Shown: positions 1 to 8,212 of the stretch, piece by piece
Layout: each line of letters opens with the position of its first letter
How positions within the stretch are numbered: the first letter of the stretch is position 1
Assembly (NCBI GenBank): GCA_965214375.1
Contig: OZ243947.1
Location: 2,356,001 to 2,420,000 of the forward strand
Origin: Endobugula sp965214375
Lineage (GTDB): Bacteria; Pseudomonadota; Gammaproteobacteria; Pseudomonadales; Cellvibrionaceae
Direction of reading: 5' to 3'
Length of the DNA stretch: 64,000 nucleotides
Translations under genes and position numbers: made by a program
Notes under the pieces: generated by a model
The model's input: the letters and a program-made list of their open reading frames with translations, nothing else
What the model was told of the DNA's origin: nothing
Database searches by the model: none

Positions 1-314
1 GGGAATTTGGCTAAAAAGTAACTTTTCAACAAGGGGGCAAAGTGCATAAAAAGAGACTCAAAGGAACCACGATCATGGTGCTCACTGACGTTAATAAGGT
101 GATTGTTCCATACCTCTATGGTATTTTGCGGTTCCTGCATCGATGAGGAAGCTCTTGATGATTGTGTTACTGATGATCTTAGCATACCTAGTGTCCGCGT
201 GAATTCTTATATTTCTACGCCACATGGCGTATGTTGGATGACTGTTAGTGTTTTTTTTGATCTATGTATTAGGTGCTTTCGTAAGAACGGTTATAAGAAA
301 CTGTGGAGTACACC
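1..314. other. Leader region without a supported gene
   Basis: No reading frame here resembles a protein I recognise. Two very short hydrophobic frames (around 75-146 and 152-202) end in stops and could be debris of a lost membrane protein, but nothing confirms this. The part with a readable signal is the ECF-type promoter candidate near 258-287, just before the first gene. Confidence 0.4.
258..287 (+). promoter_or_regulatory. Candidate ChrR-type (ECF11) sigma-E promoter
   Basis: TGATCT at 258-263 and TAAGAA at 282-287 are separated by exactly 18 bases and end 27 bases before the first ATG. From memory, the singlet-oxygen sigma factor RpoE/ChrR of Rhodobacter and relatives uses a TGATC(C)-N18-TAA type promoter. 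The downstream genes (FAD oxidoreductase, DUF1365, cyclopropane-fatty-acid synthase) are of the sort found in that regulon. The element is seen; its use by such a sigma factor is inference, and the sigma gene itself is not in the window. Confidence 0.5.
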
Positions 315-752
315 ATGCAAACAGCGCTATTAGACAAATTTCGTGAATATTACGGTCATTTTGATCAATATGACCTCAATATGCTGGGTGATTTTTATAG
401 TCCGGATATTTATTTCTGTGACCCTGTACATGAAATTCATGGCTTGCCTGAGTTAACGGATTACTTTTATCAAGTCTGTGCTGGCCTTATTGCTTGCCGT
501 TTTGAGTTTGTGGGAGAAACGCTCGCAGAAGAAAGTGCCTGGTTTAAGTGGGTAATGCATTATCAGCATCCGCAGTTAAATCAGGGGGAAAGTCTCGAGC
601 TCACCGGGGCCAGCTATTTACGCTTCAATAAAGATCGCAGCCTGATAGGAGCGCATGAAGACTTTTATGATATGGGCAGTATGTTATATGAACATGTGCC
701 AGTGTTAGGCGGTGGTGTACGTTGGTTAAAGAAGCGTCTAGTCAATGAATAA
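315..752 (+). CDS. NTF2-like/SnoaL-like protein, first gene of lipid-modification operon
   Basis: Encodes 145 residues with the size and pattern of the nuclear-transport-factor-2-like fold: an amphipathic N-terminal helix, a segment reading FYSPDIYFCDPVHEIHG, and a C-terminal DFYDMGSMLYEHVPVLG strand region. Such proteins are cone-shaped pockets that bind or turn over small hydrophobic ligands; the ligand here is unknown. I chose ATG 315 over the in-frame GTG at 303 because it fits the family length. It is followed after 11 bases by the SDR gene and probably shares its transcript. The operon context suggests a helper role in modifying membrane lipids, which is inference. Confidence 0.8.
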   Translation: MQTALLDKFREYYGHFDQYDLNMLGDFYSPDIYFCDPVHEIHGLPELTDYFYQVCAGLIACRFEFVGETLAEESAWFKWVMHYQHPQLNQGESLELTGASYLRFNKDRSLIGAHEDFYDMGSMLYEHVPVLGGGVRWLKKRLVNE

Positions 753-763
753 GGATGATGGCG

Positions 764-1537
764 ATGAGCTATATAGAATTGCGTGATAAAACCATATGGA
801 TCACGGGGGCGAGTTCTGGTATCGGTTACGAGTTGGCTTTACAACTGGCGGATCAAGGTAATTTTGTTATTGCGAGTGCCCGAAATCAGGAACAGTTAGC
901 CTCTTTAGTGGCTCATTCGCCTAAACGTATTGTTGCACTACCTGCGGATATATCAGACAGCACTACTCGCCCGTTAATCAAAGACAAGTTAAGTGAAATT
1001 ACGGATTCTATCGATATATTGATTATGTCGGCGGGTGTTGTGGGTTATGACGATAACTTGCTGTTTTCCGATGAAATGTATCAGTACGTTTTTGGTGCTA
1101 ATTTTTTTGGTTTGGTCAATACCATGGCGATTGCCAGACCGTTTTTGGATAAATCACAACAACGGGCTTATGTGGTCGGTGTGAGTAGTATGTCGATGAT
1201 GATTGCATTCCCTCGAGCGCAAGCCTATGGTGCTTCTAAAGCTGCAGCTGATTATTTTCTACATTCATTATGTATTGATCTGCCGCAGCGTCATTATGAT
1301 GTCAGTATTGTTCGCCCCGGTTTTATAAAAACAACGATGACGGACGAGAATGATTTCCCCATGCCTTTCCTGATGACCGCAGAGGTTGCCGCCAAACGCA
1401 TTATCAGTGGTATGAAAAAACGTAAACGTTTAATTGAGTTTCCGCGACGTCTTGGATGGCTGATTAGAGTCATATCTTGGTTTCCTTCGTTGTGGTATGG
1501 AATTATTGGCCCTAAGTCGAGTCGTAATCAATTATGA
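764..1537 (+). CDS. Short-chain dehydrogenase/reductase (SDR)
   Basis: A 257-residue classical SDR. The cofactor motif TGASSGIG lies at residues 14-21, the catalytic serine region (VSSMSMM) at about 140-146 and YGASK at about residues 155-159. It should oxidise or reduce a carbonyl or alcohol with NAD(P)H; the substrate is not evident. ATG 764 is preferred over ATGs at 755 and 758 because AAGGA at 751-755 then sits 8 bases upstream. The stop overlaps the next start as ATGA, so the two are translationally coupled. Its place beside a flavoprotein and a cyclopropane synthase suggests a lipid substrate. Confidence 0.88.
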   Translation: MSYIELRDKTIWITGASSGIGYELALQLADQGNFVIASARNQEQLASLVAHSPKRIVALPADISDSTTRPLIKDKLSEITDSIDILIMSAGVVGYDDNLLFSDEMYQYVFGANFFGLVNTMAIARPFLDKSQQRAYVVGVSSMSMMIAFPRAQAYGASKAAADYFLHSLCIDLPQRHYDVSIVRPGFIKTTMTDENDFPMPFLMTAEVAAKRIISGMKKRKRLIEFPRRLGWLIRVISWFPSLWYGIIGPKSSRNQL

Positions 1538-2793
1538 GAGTTGCCATTATAGGAACCGGTATATCCGGTATGACAGCCGCTTATTTGCTGGCTAAAAAGC
1601 ATGATGTTGTGGTTTATGAAAAAGCAGATCGTCTGGGCGGGCATACCGCGACCAAAGCCATTGAATACGCGGGTAAAGAATATGCAATTGATACCGGCTT
1701 TATCGTGTTTAATGATGGGACATACCCCAAATTTAAAAAGCTGTTAGCAGACATTGGTGTTGCTTATCAGCCTGCCTCCATGGGCTTTAGTGTGACTTGT
1801 GAGAAAACCGGTCTGGAATACAGTGGTAAATCCTTAAATACTCTGTTTGCACAGCGGGGTAATCTGTTTAAACGTTCACATTGGCGTATGCTGCAAGATA
1901 TTTTGCGCTTTAACCGCGAGTCGCTGTCGCATATTGAACAAGGTGGTGAATTTTTATCAATTACCTTGGGTCAATATTTACACCGTTTTAAGTATTCTTC
2001 CGTGTTTATGGATAAGTATTTAATGCCAATGGGGGCCGCCATATGGTCCTCGAGCACGGCGGCAATGAAAGATTTTCCGCTGCAATTCTTTGTACGATTT
2101 TTTAAAAATCATGGCTTGCTCAGTGTCAATGATCGACCACAGTGGCATGTCATTCAAGGTGGTTCACAACAATACATTGAGCCATTAACAGCCTCTTATA
2201 AACAGGCGGTGCGTTTGAATGCCGGGGTAGAATCCATACAGCGTAATGAAGGAAAAGTCGTTATAAGAACAAAGGCGGGAGATACAGAAGTATTTGATCA
2301 GATAGTGATTGCTACTCATAGTGATGAGGCGTTAGCATTGTTATCTGACCCAAACCGCCAAGAGCAGGAGGTGTTGGGTGATATTGCTTATCGCAAAAAT
2401 GAGGTGGTGCTGCATACCGATGAAACACTCTTGCCATCAAAGCGCATGACATGGTCAAGTTGGAATTACCGTATAGTTGCAGATGACAATGCCGATGAAA
2501 AATTGCCTGTGTTGACATACAACATGAATATATTGCAATCACTACAAGCGCTTGCGACATTCTGTGTGACATTAAACCATACAGAGGCTATTGATGATAA
2601 AAAAATACTGGGTTGTTATCATTATTCCCATCCGGTGTTTACTCTGGAGGCATTGGCCGCGCAGTCGCGCTGGAAAGACATTCATGGCGTCAATAATACG
2701 TGGTATTGTGGTGCTTATTGGTTTAATGGTTTTCATGAGGATGGCGTTAAGAGTGCGGTGCGTGTTGCTAAGCATTTTGGGGTCAATTTATAA
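1534..2793 (+). CDS. NAD(P)/FAD-dependent oxidoreductase (amine-oxidase fold)
   Basis: A 419-residue flavoprotein with an N-terminal dinucleotide motif GTGISG at residues 7-12, the ribose-binding E of VVYEKADRLGGH, and the family segment AIDTGFIVFNDGTYP. Homologues nearly always sit beside DUF1365 and cyclopropane-fatty-acid synthase genes. In alphaproteobacteria a related flavoprotein works with a Cfa-like methyltransferase in making methylated or furan fatty acids, so a fatty-acyl desaturation or oxidation is plausible here, but this is inference. The start overlaps the SDR stop by 4 bases, and the next gene begins 2 bases after its stop. Confidence 0.88.
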   Translation: MRVAIIGTGISGMTAAYLLAKKHDVVVYEKADRLGGHTATKAIEYAGKEYAIDTGFIVFNDGTYPKFKKLLADIGVAYQPASMGFSVTCEKTGLEYSGKSLNTLFAQRGNLFKRSHWRMLQDILRFNRESLSHIEQGGEFLSITLGQYLHRFKYSSVFMDKYLMPMGAAIWSSSTAAMKDFPLQFFVRFFKNHGLLSVNDRPQWHVIQGGSQQYIEPLTASYKQAVRLNAGVESIQRNEGKVVIRTKAGDTEVFDQIVIATHSDEALALLSDPNRQEQEVLGDIAYRKNEVVLHTDETLLPSKRMTWSSWNYRIVADDNADEKLPVLTYNMNILQSLQALATFCVTLNHTEAIDDKKILGCYHYSHPVFTLEALAAQSRWKDIHGVNNTWYCGAYWFNGFHEDGVKSAVRVAKHFGVNL

Positions 2794-2795
2794 CG

Positions 2796-3629
2796 ATGAC
2801 AAACAGTGCAATTTACGAAGGCTTTGTGCGTCATCGTCGTTACACGCCTAAATATCATGGTTTTATTTACCGTGTTTTCATGGTTTATCTTGATCTTGAT
2901 GAGCTGGACGATGTCTTTTCCAAAACCTGTTTGTGGTCAAACAAGGGCTTCTCTGTCAGTTGGTTCAAGCGTAAAGATTTTTTCGATGGGGATGAGAATC
3001 GTTCATTGTATGATGCGGTTGCGGATCAAGTAGAGAGTGAGCTGGATTTTCGTCCGCAAGGCCGCATTTGTATGTTGGCCAACCTACGTTATTTTGGCTA
3101 TTTGATTAACCCGATTGTGTGTTATTACTGCTTTGATGAATCGGGTGATAATTTGCAGGCAGTGGTGGCAGAAGTGACCAATACTCCTTGGGGGGAGCGC
3201 TGTCATTATGTGCTTGATATGCGTAAACAACCACAACACACGACAGTGGCGTTTGATAAAGCGATGCATGTATCACCGTTTCAACCAATGAATCTGGTTT
3301 ATCATTGGCGAGGGAAGCAACCCAATAAAAACTTGTTGATACACTTTGATGTGTTCTCGAAAACGAATAGCGATAAAGAAAAAGCGGTTTTTGATGCCAC
3401 GTTGACAATGAAGCGACATGAAATGACCGCATCGTCTATGCGAAAGTTTGTGTTGCGGTATCCACTGATGACCGTAAAAGTGTTTGCGGCGATTTATTGG
3501 CAAGCCGTAAAATTGTGGTTCAAAGGTATTTCTTTCTTGGATCATCCGACATCCACAATAAATAATAATGAAAAAACAAGTAGCGTTAAATTTTTACCAG
3601 GAGATAATAATGAAAGCAGCCAGTGTTGA
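2796..3629 (+). CDS. DUF1365 family protein
   Basis: A 277-residue protein recognisable from its start (IYEGFVRHRRYTPKYHGF), the central NLRYFGYLINPIVCYYCFD block and the VTNTPWGERCHYV block, all typical of DUF1365. No biochemical activity is established that I can name. The family is tightly linked to the flavoprotein upstream and to the cyclopropane synthase downstream, which suggests a shared lipid pathway. Its end overlaps the ribosome-binding region and first codons of the cfa gene, pointing to translational coupling. Confidence 0.87.
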   Translation: MTNSAIYEGFVRHRRYTPKYHGFIYRVFMVYLDLDELDDVFSKTCLWSNKGFSVSWFKRKDFFDGDENRSLYDAVADQVESELDFRPQGRICMLANLRYFGYLINPIVCYYCFDESGDNLQAVVAEVTNTPWGERCHYVLDMRKQPQHTTVAFDKAMHVSPFQPMNLVYHWRGKQPNKNLLIHFDVFSKTNSDKEKAVFDATLTMKRHEMTASSMRKFVLRYPLMTVKVFAAIYWQAVKLWFKGISFLDHPTSTINNNEKTSSVKFLPGDNNESSQC

Positions 3630-4890
3630 TAAGGTTAAGCTGAATTTTAAAACATCCGAAAACACTTCTATCCTTGGCCGTTGGGCTAAAAAATTAGTGA
3701 TACAGTGGTTGTCGCAGTTAACGACAGGTTATTTGCGAGTGGAAGATAAAGGCCAATGTTATGAATTTGGTCAACCTTCAACAGAGGCAACATTATCTGC
3801 GACGGTCACCATTCATAATACTATTGCTTATCGTGATATTGTTGCCAATGGTTTAGTGGGCGCAGGTGAATCCTATATGCGTGGAGCTTGGTCAACATCG
3901 GACTTGGTGGCTGCAGTTCGTGTCTTTGCGGCTAATTTTGCGGATATGCATCAAGCGGATAATTTACTGTCATTATTCAATCAATATTTTTCTGGTGTGT
4001 TACATCGTGTATTTCGTGCCAACAATAAAGCGAATGCACGTTTAAATATTTCGGCTCACTATGATTTGGGTAATGACTTTTTTAAATTATTTCTTGATTC
4101 CAGCATGATGTACTCGGCAGCAATTTATCCTGATAAGCAAGCTTCCTTGGAACAAGCAGCAGCATATAAGTTGGACCATATTTGTCAGCGTTTACAGCTC
4201 AATGCCAGTGATCACCTGCTAGAAATAGGTACTGGATGGGGTGGTATGGCAATTTATGTGGCTAAACATTATGGCTGCCGTGTGACCACAACAACTATTT
4301 CGAAAGAGCAATATACCTATGCGTGCAAACAGGTTGCAGCACAGGGTTTACAGGATCGCATTACGGTTTTACTGGATGATTATCGTGATCTTGAAGGGCA
4401 GTTTGATAAGTTGGTATCTATCGAAATGATAGAAGCCGTTGGGCATCAGTATTACAATAGTTACTTTACTATGTGCAGCCGTTTGCTGAAAGACAATGGG
4501 TTAATGTTGATTCAGGCTATTACCTTGCCAGATCAACGTTATCATCAAACACTAAAGAGCGCTGACTTTATTCAGCGCTATATTTTCCCGGGAGGCGAAC
4601 TCCCTTGTGTTGATGTTTTAGCGAGCAATATTACAGAAAATACGAATATGCAGATCGTAGGGTTAGATGATATCACTCTGGATTATGCTAAAACGTTACA
4701 GCACTGGCGCGAGCGTTTTCTGGATCGGCTTGAGCATGTCAAAGCACAAGGTTTTGATGATGTCTTTATTCGGATGTGGGAATTTTATCTGGCCTACTGT
4801 GAAGGTGGTTTTAGAGAACGCTCCATTAGCACCATACAAATGTTAATGGCTAAACCACGTTGCCAACTTCTGCCTAATGTTACGCATTAG
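3610..4890 (+). CDS. cfa: Cyclopropane-fatty-acyl-phospholipid synthase
   Basis: A 426-residue S-adenosylmethionine-dependent enzyme that adds a methylene (or a methyl group, in relatives) across double bonds of phospholipid acyl chains at the inner membrane. The SAM motif EIGTGWGG starts at about residue 205. The family blocks ISAHYDLGNDFF, SIEMIEAVGHQYY and YCEGGFRERSI are all present, and the gene looks complete. ATG 3610 is preferred over an in-frame ATG at 3568 because AGGAG lies 6 bases upstream of it and the longer version would overlap DUF1365 by 62 bases. A second, broken cfa-like gene lies in the island near 53 kb. Confidence 0.93.
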   Translation: MKAASVDKVKLNFKTSENTSILGRWAKKLVIQWLSQLTTGYLRVEDKGQCYEFGQPSTEATLSATVTIHNTIAYRDIVANGLVGAGESYMRGAWSTSDLVAAVRVFAANFADMHQADNLLSLFNQYFSGVLHRVFRANNKANARLNISAHYDLGNDFFKLFLDSSMMYSAAIYPDKQASLEQAAAYKLDHICQRLQLNASDHLLEIGTGWGGMAIYVAKHYGCRVTTTTISKEQYTYACKQVAAQGLQDRITVLLDDYRDLEGQFDKLVSIEMIEAVGHQYYNSYFTMCSRLLKDNGLMLIQAITLPDQRYHQTLKSADFIQRYIFPGGELPCVDVLASNITENTNMQIVGLDDITLDYAKTLQHWRERFLDRLEHVKAQGFDDVFIRMWEFYLAYCEGGFRERSISTIQMLMAKPRCQLLPNVTH

Positions 4891-5383
4891 TAATTTTTTA
4901 TTATTCCAAGCTGGTTGGTTTGCTTGTGTATTGCTGGGTGATGCTTGGGCTGTTGCGACAACATTAACGATTGTGTTGGTACATTGTCTTTGGGTTGTCA
5001 GGTTTTCCGAGATTTCCGTGTCCCGGGAATTAAGCTGGATTTTATGTGTCTTATTTTGTGGCTTGCTACTGGAATCGCTATATTTTGGTGCTGGCATTCT
5101 GGTGAGGCAGGACGGCATAACATTCCCACCTATATGGTTGTTATGTATCTGGGTGTTGTTCGCAACAGTGATTCGTTTTAGTTTGGCGTGGTTGCGCGCG
5201 CGTTTATTGTTGGCGGCTATTTGTGCCGCGATTTCCGGCCCTTCCAGTTATTATGCCGGTGCACTAATGAATGTAAAGGTTGATATAGGGCAGCCCATCG
5301 TCTTCAGCTTAGTGTTTATTGGCATAATTTGGTTGCTGGTTTTTCCAACATTAATGTTTTTTTCTAAGCCTTCGATCAATTGA
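4877..5383 (+). CDS. DUF2878 family integral membrane protein
   Basis: A 168-residue, strongly hydrophobic protein with about five predicted membrane segments and the family signature SGPSSYYAGALMNVKVDIG near its C-terminal third. It overlaps the end of cfa by 14 bases and so belongs to the same operon. DUF2878 proteins commonly follow cfa-DUF1365 clusters in marine gammaproteobacteria. The function is unknown; an inner-membrane role in lipid handling is a guess from context only. Confidence 0.83.
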   Translation: MLRISNFLLFQAGWFACVLLGDAWAVATTLTIVLVHCLWVVRFSEISVSRELSWILCVLFCGLLLESLYFGAGILVRQDGITFPPIWLLCIWVLFATVIRFSLAWLRARLLLAAICAAISGPSSYYAGALMNVKVDIGQPIVFSLVFIGIIWLLVFPTLMFFSKPSIN

Positions 5384-5396
5384 CTGTGGTTAAAAA

Positions 5397-6198
5397 ATGA
5401 TGATTTATTTGCGTCAATTATATTTTTTATCGTACTGTGGGTTTGTGGTATATGCACTATTTTTTCCCAATATGTTAAGTGCTGAAAATATTAACTATTT
5501 GCCTGAAGAGGCGACCGAGGTCTGTTCACTGTCTGACAATGTCAGTGTCATTGGTAGTGCGTACAATGAACAGGGTGATTGGGTGTATTGTGAATATTAT
5601 TCTTTTGATGTGTCGGGGAATATGCTGGTCAGTTATGTTAATAAAAATTGAGATCTGATCGTTGAAAAAAAATTAACGCTAAGCTCTGATGTCAAACGCC
5701 CGTCGGTCCAGCAATTTGATTTCAGGTCTGGTGAAGTACGTTCTGCCGATGTTGGCAAAAAGGATAATGGCGAACAAGTCGACGTAACGTATCAAAAAAT
5801 ACTACTGCGCAAAAAATTTATTTTAGTATCGATATTATGCCAGATTTGGTGATAGATGCCGGTTTTTATAGCGCTATTGAGCAAAGCTGGGATACGTTAA
5901 TAAGCGGACAACGTTTGCGTGTTAAGTTTCTATCGTTAGTCAATGGTAAGGTCTATGCCTTAAGGGTAGACAGGGCCAAAAATTCTCGTTGCGTTAAAAA
6001 AATTGTTAATCCTGATTATGTATGCTTTGTCGTAAAATCAACAATCGCTATTGTTAACTGGTTTGTTAAACCTATTCGCTTACTTTATCATTTGCCAACT
6101 AGAAAACTGGTGCAATTTTCCGGTCAGGTTAATATCCTTGATACTGAAGGTAATACGCAGTGGGCCATGATCCGTTATCGTCATTTTGAAGCCATTTT
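5397..6198 (+). pseudogene. Broken conserved secreted protein, last gene of lipid operon
   Basis: The reading frame starts 13 bases after DUF2878 with a hydrophobic signal-like N-terminus, then meets TGA at 5649-5651. The same frame stays open afterwards (DLIVEKKLTLSSDVK) until a second break near 5812-5835, at a run of six A. The message then continues in another frame with VIDAGFYSAIEQSWDTL and ends around WAMIRY near 6186. Two lesions and a natural continuation across both make a pseudogene of about 260 codons. I recognise the VIDAGF..W.L block as a conserved hypothetical type but cannot name a function. The native stop seems lost, so the right edge is approximate and abuts apaH. Confidence 0.75.
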
Positions 6199-7014
6199 TT
6201 ATTGCGTTGCATTTTTTACGGAAAAGTATTGTTTATCTTCTAAACGCATGGCGGTCAAACAACCACCCCAAACACAGCCGGTATCCAGTGCATAGACATT
6301 TTCGTCATATGCCTTGCCTTCAAGTGCTGCCCAGTGACCAAAAATAATGGCGTCATCCGATGTTTTACGTTGGTAATGTTCAAACCAGGGTGCATAGCCA
6401 TCGGGAGCGTCGTGAATACTTGATTTGCTCTCAAGTTCGAGCTTTCCCTCCGCATTACAAAATCGCATTCTTGTGAAATAGTTAGTAATGACGCGCCAGC
6501 GTTCAGTATCTGTCATCTCTTTTTTCCAGCGAGCCGGTTTGTTGCCATACATGGTGAGGAAGAAAGTGTCCTTACGTTCACTGCGTAATATCGCTTCAAC
6601 TTCTTGTGCGCGTTTTTTGGCTTTTTTGAGTGACCATTGTGGAGGAATGCCAGCGTGAACCATCGTGTAGTTCAAGCGTGGATCATAATGTAATAATGGC
6701 TGCTGAGAAAGCCAGAATAATAGCTCATTTTTATCTGGTGCGCCTAATATCTCATCGAGCGTATCTGCATGAGAGGGTTTTCTAAAGCCCGCATTAATGG
6801 CCAATAGATGTAAATCATGATTGCCGAGTACGACAATAATACGCTCACGTAATGAGTAGATATAACGCAGGGTTTGCAATGATTCAGGGCCGCGGTTTAC
6901 GAGGTCGCCTGTGAGCCACAGGGTATCTTGTTGTGGATCAAAGGCAATTTTTTTTAACAGTTTTTTAAAGGGCGTTAAGCAGCCATGAAGATCACCAATT
7001 GCATAGGTAGCCAT
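6199..7014 (-). CDS. apaH: Symmetrical bis(5'-nucleosyl)-tetraphosphatase ApaH
   Basis: A 271-residue metallophosphoesterase that cleaves Ap4A to two ADP and also removes NpnN caps from RNA. The signature motifs are present: GDLHG at residues 7-11, GDLVNRG, GNHD, and the later histidine motifs (MVHAG, FGHWA). It is the last gene of the lptD-surA-pdxA-rsmA-apaG-apaH series, 18 bases after apaG, and converges on the broken tail gene of the first operon. The length matches the family. Confidence 0.96.
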   Translation of the reverse strand: MATYAIGDLHGCLTPFKKLLKKIAFDPQQDTLWLTGDLVNRGPESLQTLRYIYSLRERIIVVLGNHDLHLLAINAGFRKPSHADTLDEILGAPDKNELLFWLSQQPLLHYDPRLNYTMVHAGIPPQWSLKKAKKRAQEVEAILRSERKDTFFLTMYGNKPARWKKEMTDTERWRVITNYFTRMRFCNAEGKLELESKSSIHDAPDGYAPWFEHYQRKTSDDAIIFGHWAALEGKAYDENVYALDTGCVWGGCLTAMRLEDKQYFSVKNATQ

Positions 7015-7032
7015 AAACCCTCTTTGAAATAG

Positions 7033-7410
7033 TCAGTGTAGTGCTTGAGGTCTTGCCAGTGAAACAGTGGGTATAGGCACTTCAAATAATACGCCATTAT
7101 CAGCACGCATAGTATAGCTGCCTTCCATAGTACCTACGTTAGTTTCGAGTAATGCATGACTGCTGTAACTATATTTTTCACCTGGTGGAATATAAGGCTG
7201 TTCGCCTACAACACCCTCGCCGATGACTTCCTGCACTTTTTCTTTGGCATCGGTAATAATCCAATGTCGACTCAGGAGTTGTGTGCTAACCGTACTACAA
7301 TTCTCGATGTTGATAGTATAAGAAAAAGCAAAGCGTTGTTTTTCTGGTTGCGACTGTTTATCAAGATAAGATGTCTTAACGGTCACTTTTATATTAAATT
7401 CATCAGTCAT
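7033..7410 (-). CDS. apaG: ApaG protein
   Basis: A 125-residue protein of the ApaG/F-box-associated beta-sandwich fold. The recognisable blocks are FAFSYTINIEN, HWIITDAKEKVQEVIGEGVVGEQP and the C-terminal MEGSYTMR region. In enterobacteria it is linked to Co2+ resistance and Mg2+ efflux, but its molecular role is not settled. It overlaps the end of rsmA by 8 bases and precedes apaH, the canonical arrangement. Confidence 0.95.
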   Translation of the reverse strand: MTDEFNIKVTVKTSYLDKQSQPEKQRFAFSYTINIENCSTVSTQLLSRHWIITDAKEKVQEVIGEGVVGEQPYIPPGEKYSYSSHALLETNVGTMEGSYTMRADNGVLFEVPIPTVSLARPQALH

Positions 7411-8212
7411 GGTTTAAGTTATATAAATGGTTGCTGAGATTAACGAAGTTCGCGATGGAAAGATTTTCCGGGCGCAAATTGGTGTCAATATCGAGCGTTG
7501 CGATGGTATATGTGTTGATTATTTGTTTTAACGTATTTCGTAGCGTTTTTCTACGTTGCTGGAAACACAGGTTAACGATATGTGAGAAAAAATCAACATC
7601 TTTGGCAATATGAGGTAATTCTTTGTGAGGCTCCAATCTGACAATCGCTGATTCTACTTTGGTTTGTGGGCTAAAGCTTTCCGGATGTACATCGAAAAGA
7701 TGTTCTACACGGCAGTAATACTGCACCATGATGCCTAGACGGCCATAATGTTTTTCACCTGCTTGCGCAGTGAGTCTTTGCACGACTTCTTTTTGCAACA
7801 TAAATAACATATCTTCTATACCGGATTGATGTTGCAGTAAGTGGAAAATTAATGGTGTAGAGATGTTGTAAGGCAAATTGCCGACGATGCGTAATGGTTT
7901 GTCGTCGGCCATAAGTGATGCAAAATCAAATTTCAGAGCATCTTCCTGATGGATTTTGAAGTGAGGGTATTTTGAAAATTGTGCGATTAAAACGGGAATA
8001 AGATCTCTGTCCAGTTCTATCACCTGTAGTTGCGGACATAATTCAATTAACTGTTGAGTAATGGCCCCTTTGCCGGGACCGATTTCTATTATGCGATCAT
8101 CAGGCCTAGCGCTAATGCTCGTGACAATACGCCTGATAATATCCTGATTGGTTAAGAAATTTTGCCCAAAGCGTTTACGTGCTTTATGTTCAGTGGGGTG
8201 TGATTTGCTCAT
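7403..8212 (-). CDS. rsmA: 16S rRNA (adenine1518/1519-N6)-dimethyltransferase
   Basis: A 269-residue KsgA/RsmA enzyme that dimethylates two adjacent adenines in the 3'-terminal hairpin of 16S rRNA during 30S maturation, using SAM. It shows FGQNFL near the N-terminus, the SAM loop EIGPGKGAIT, and the catalytic NLPYNIS motif (N-L-P-Y). The C-terminal helical domain includes CFQQRRKTLRN. Its start overlaps the pdxA stop by 4 bases, consistent with operon translation coupling. Confidence 0.97.
   Translation of the reverse strand: MSKSHPTEHKARKRFGQNFLTNQDIIRRIVTSISARPDDRIIEIGPGKGAITQQLIELCPQLQVIELDRDLIPVLIAQFSKYPHFKIHQEDALKFDFASLMADDKPLRIVGNLPYNISTPLIFHLLQHQSGIEDMLFMLQKEVVQRLTAQAGEKHYGRLGIMVQYYCRVEHLFDVHPESFSPQTKVESAIVRLEPHKELPHIAKDVDFFSHIVNLCFQQRRKTLRNTLKQIINTYTIATLDIDTNLRPENLSIANFVNLSNHLYNLNHD

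Noticed and set aside
103..333. A 76-codon open frame at the left edge
   Set aside because: It overlaps the first real gene, has a biased composition and no ribosome-binding site or recognisable domain.
3568..3609. Longer N-terminus for cfa
   Set aside because: It lacks a ribosome-binding site, overlaps DUF1365, and ATG 3610 has AGGAG at the right distance.
6199..6295. Extension of the broken tail gene into the apaH region
   Set aside because: This stretch is the antisense of apaH's well-conserved C-terminus and only reads open by chance.
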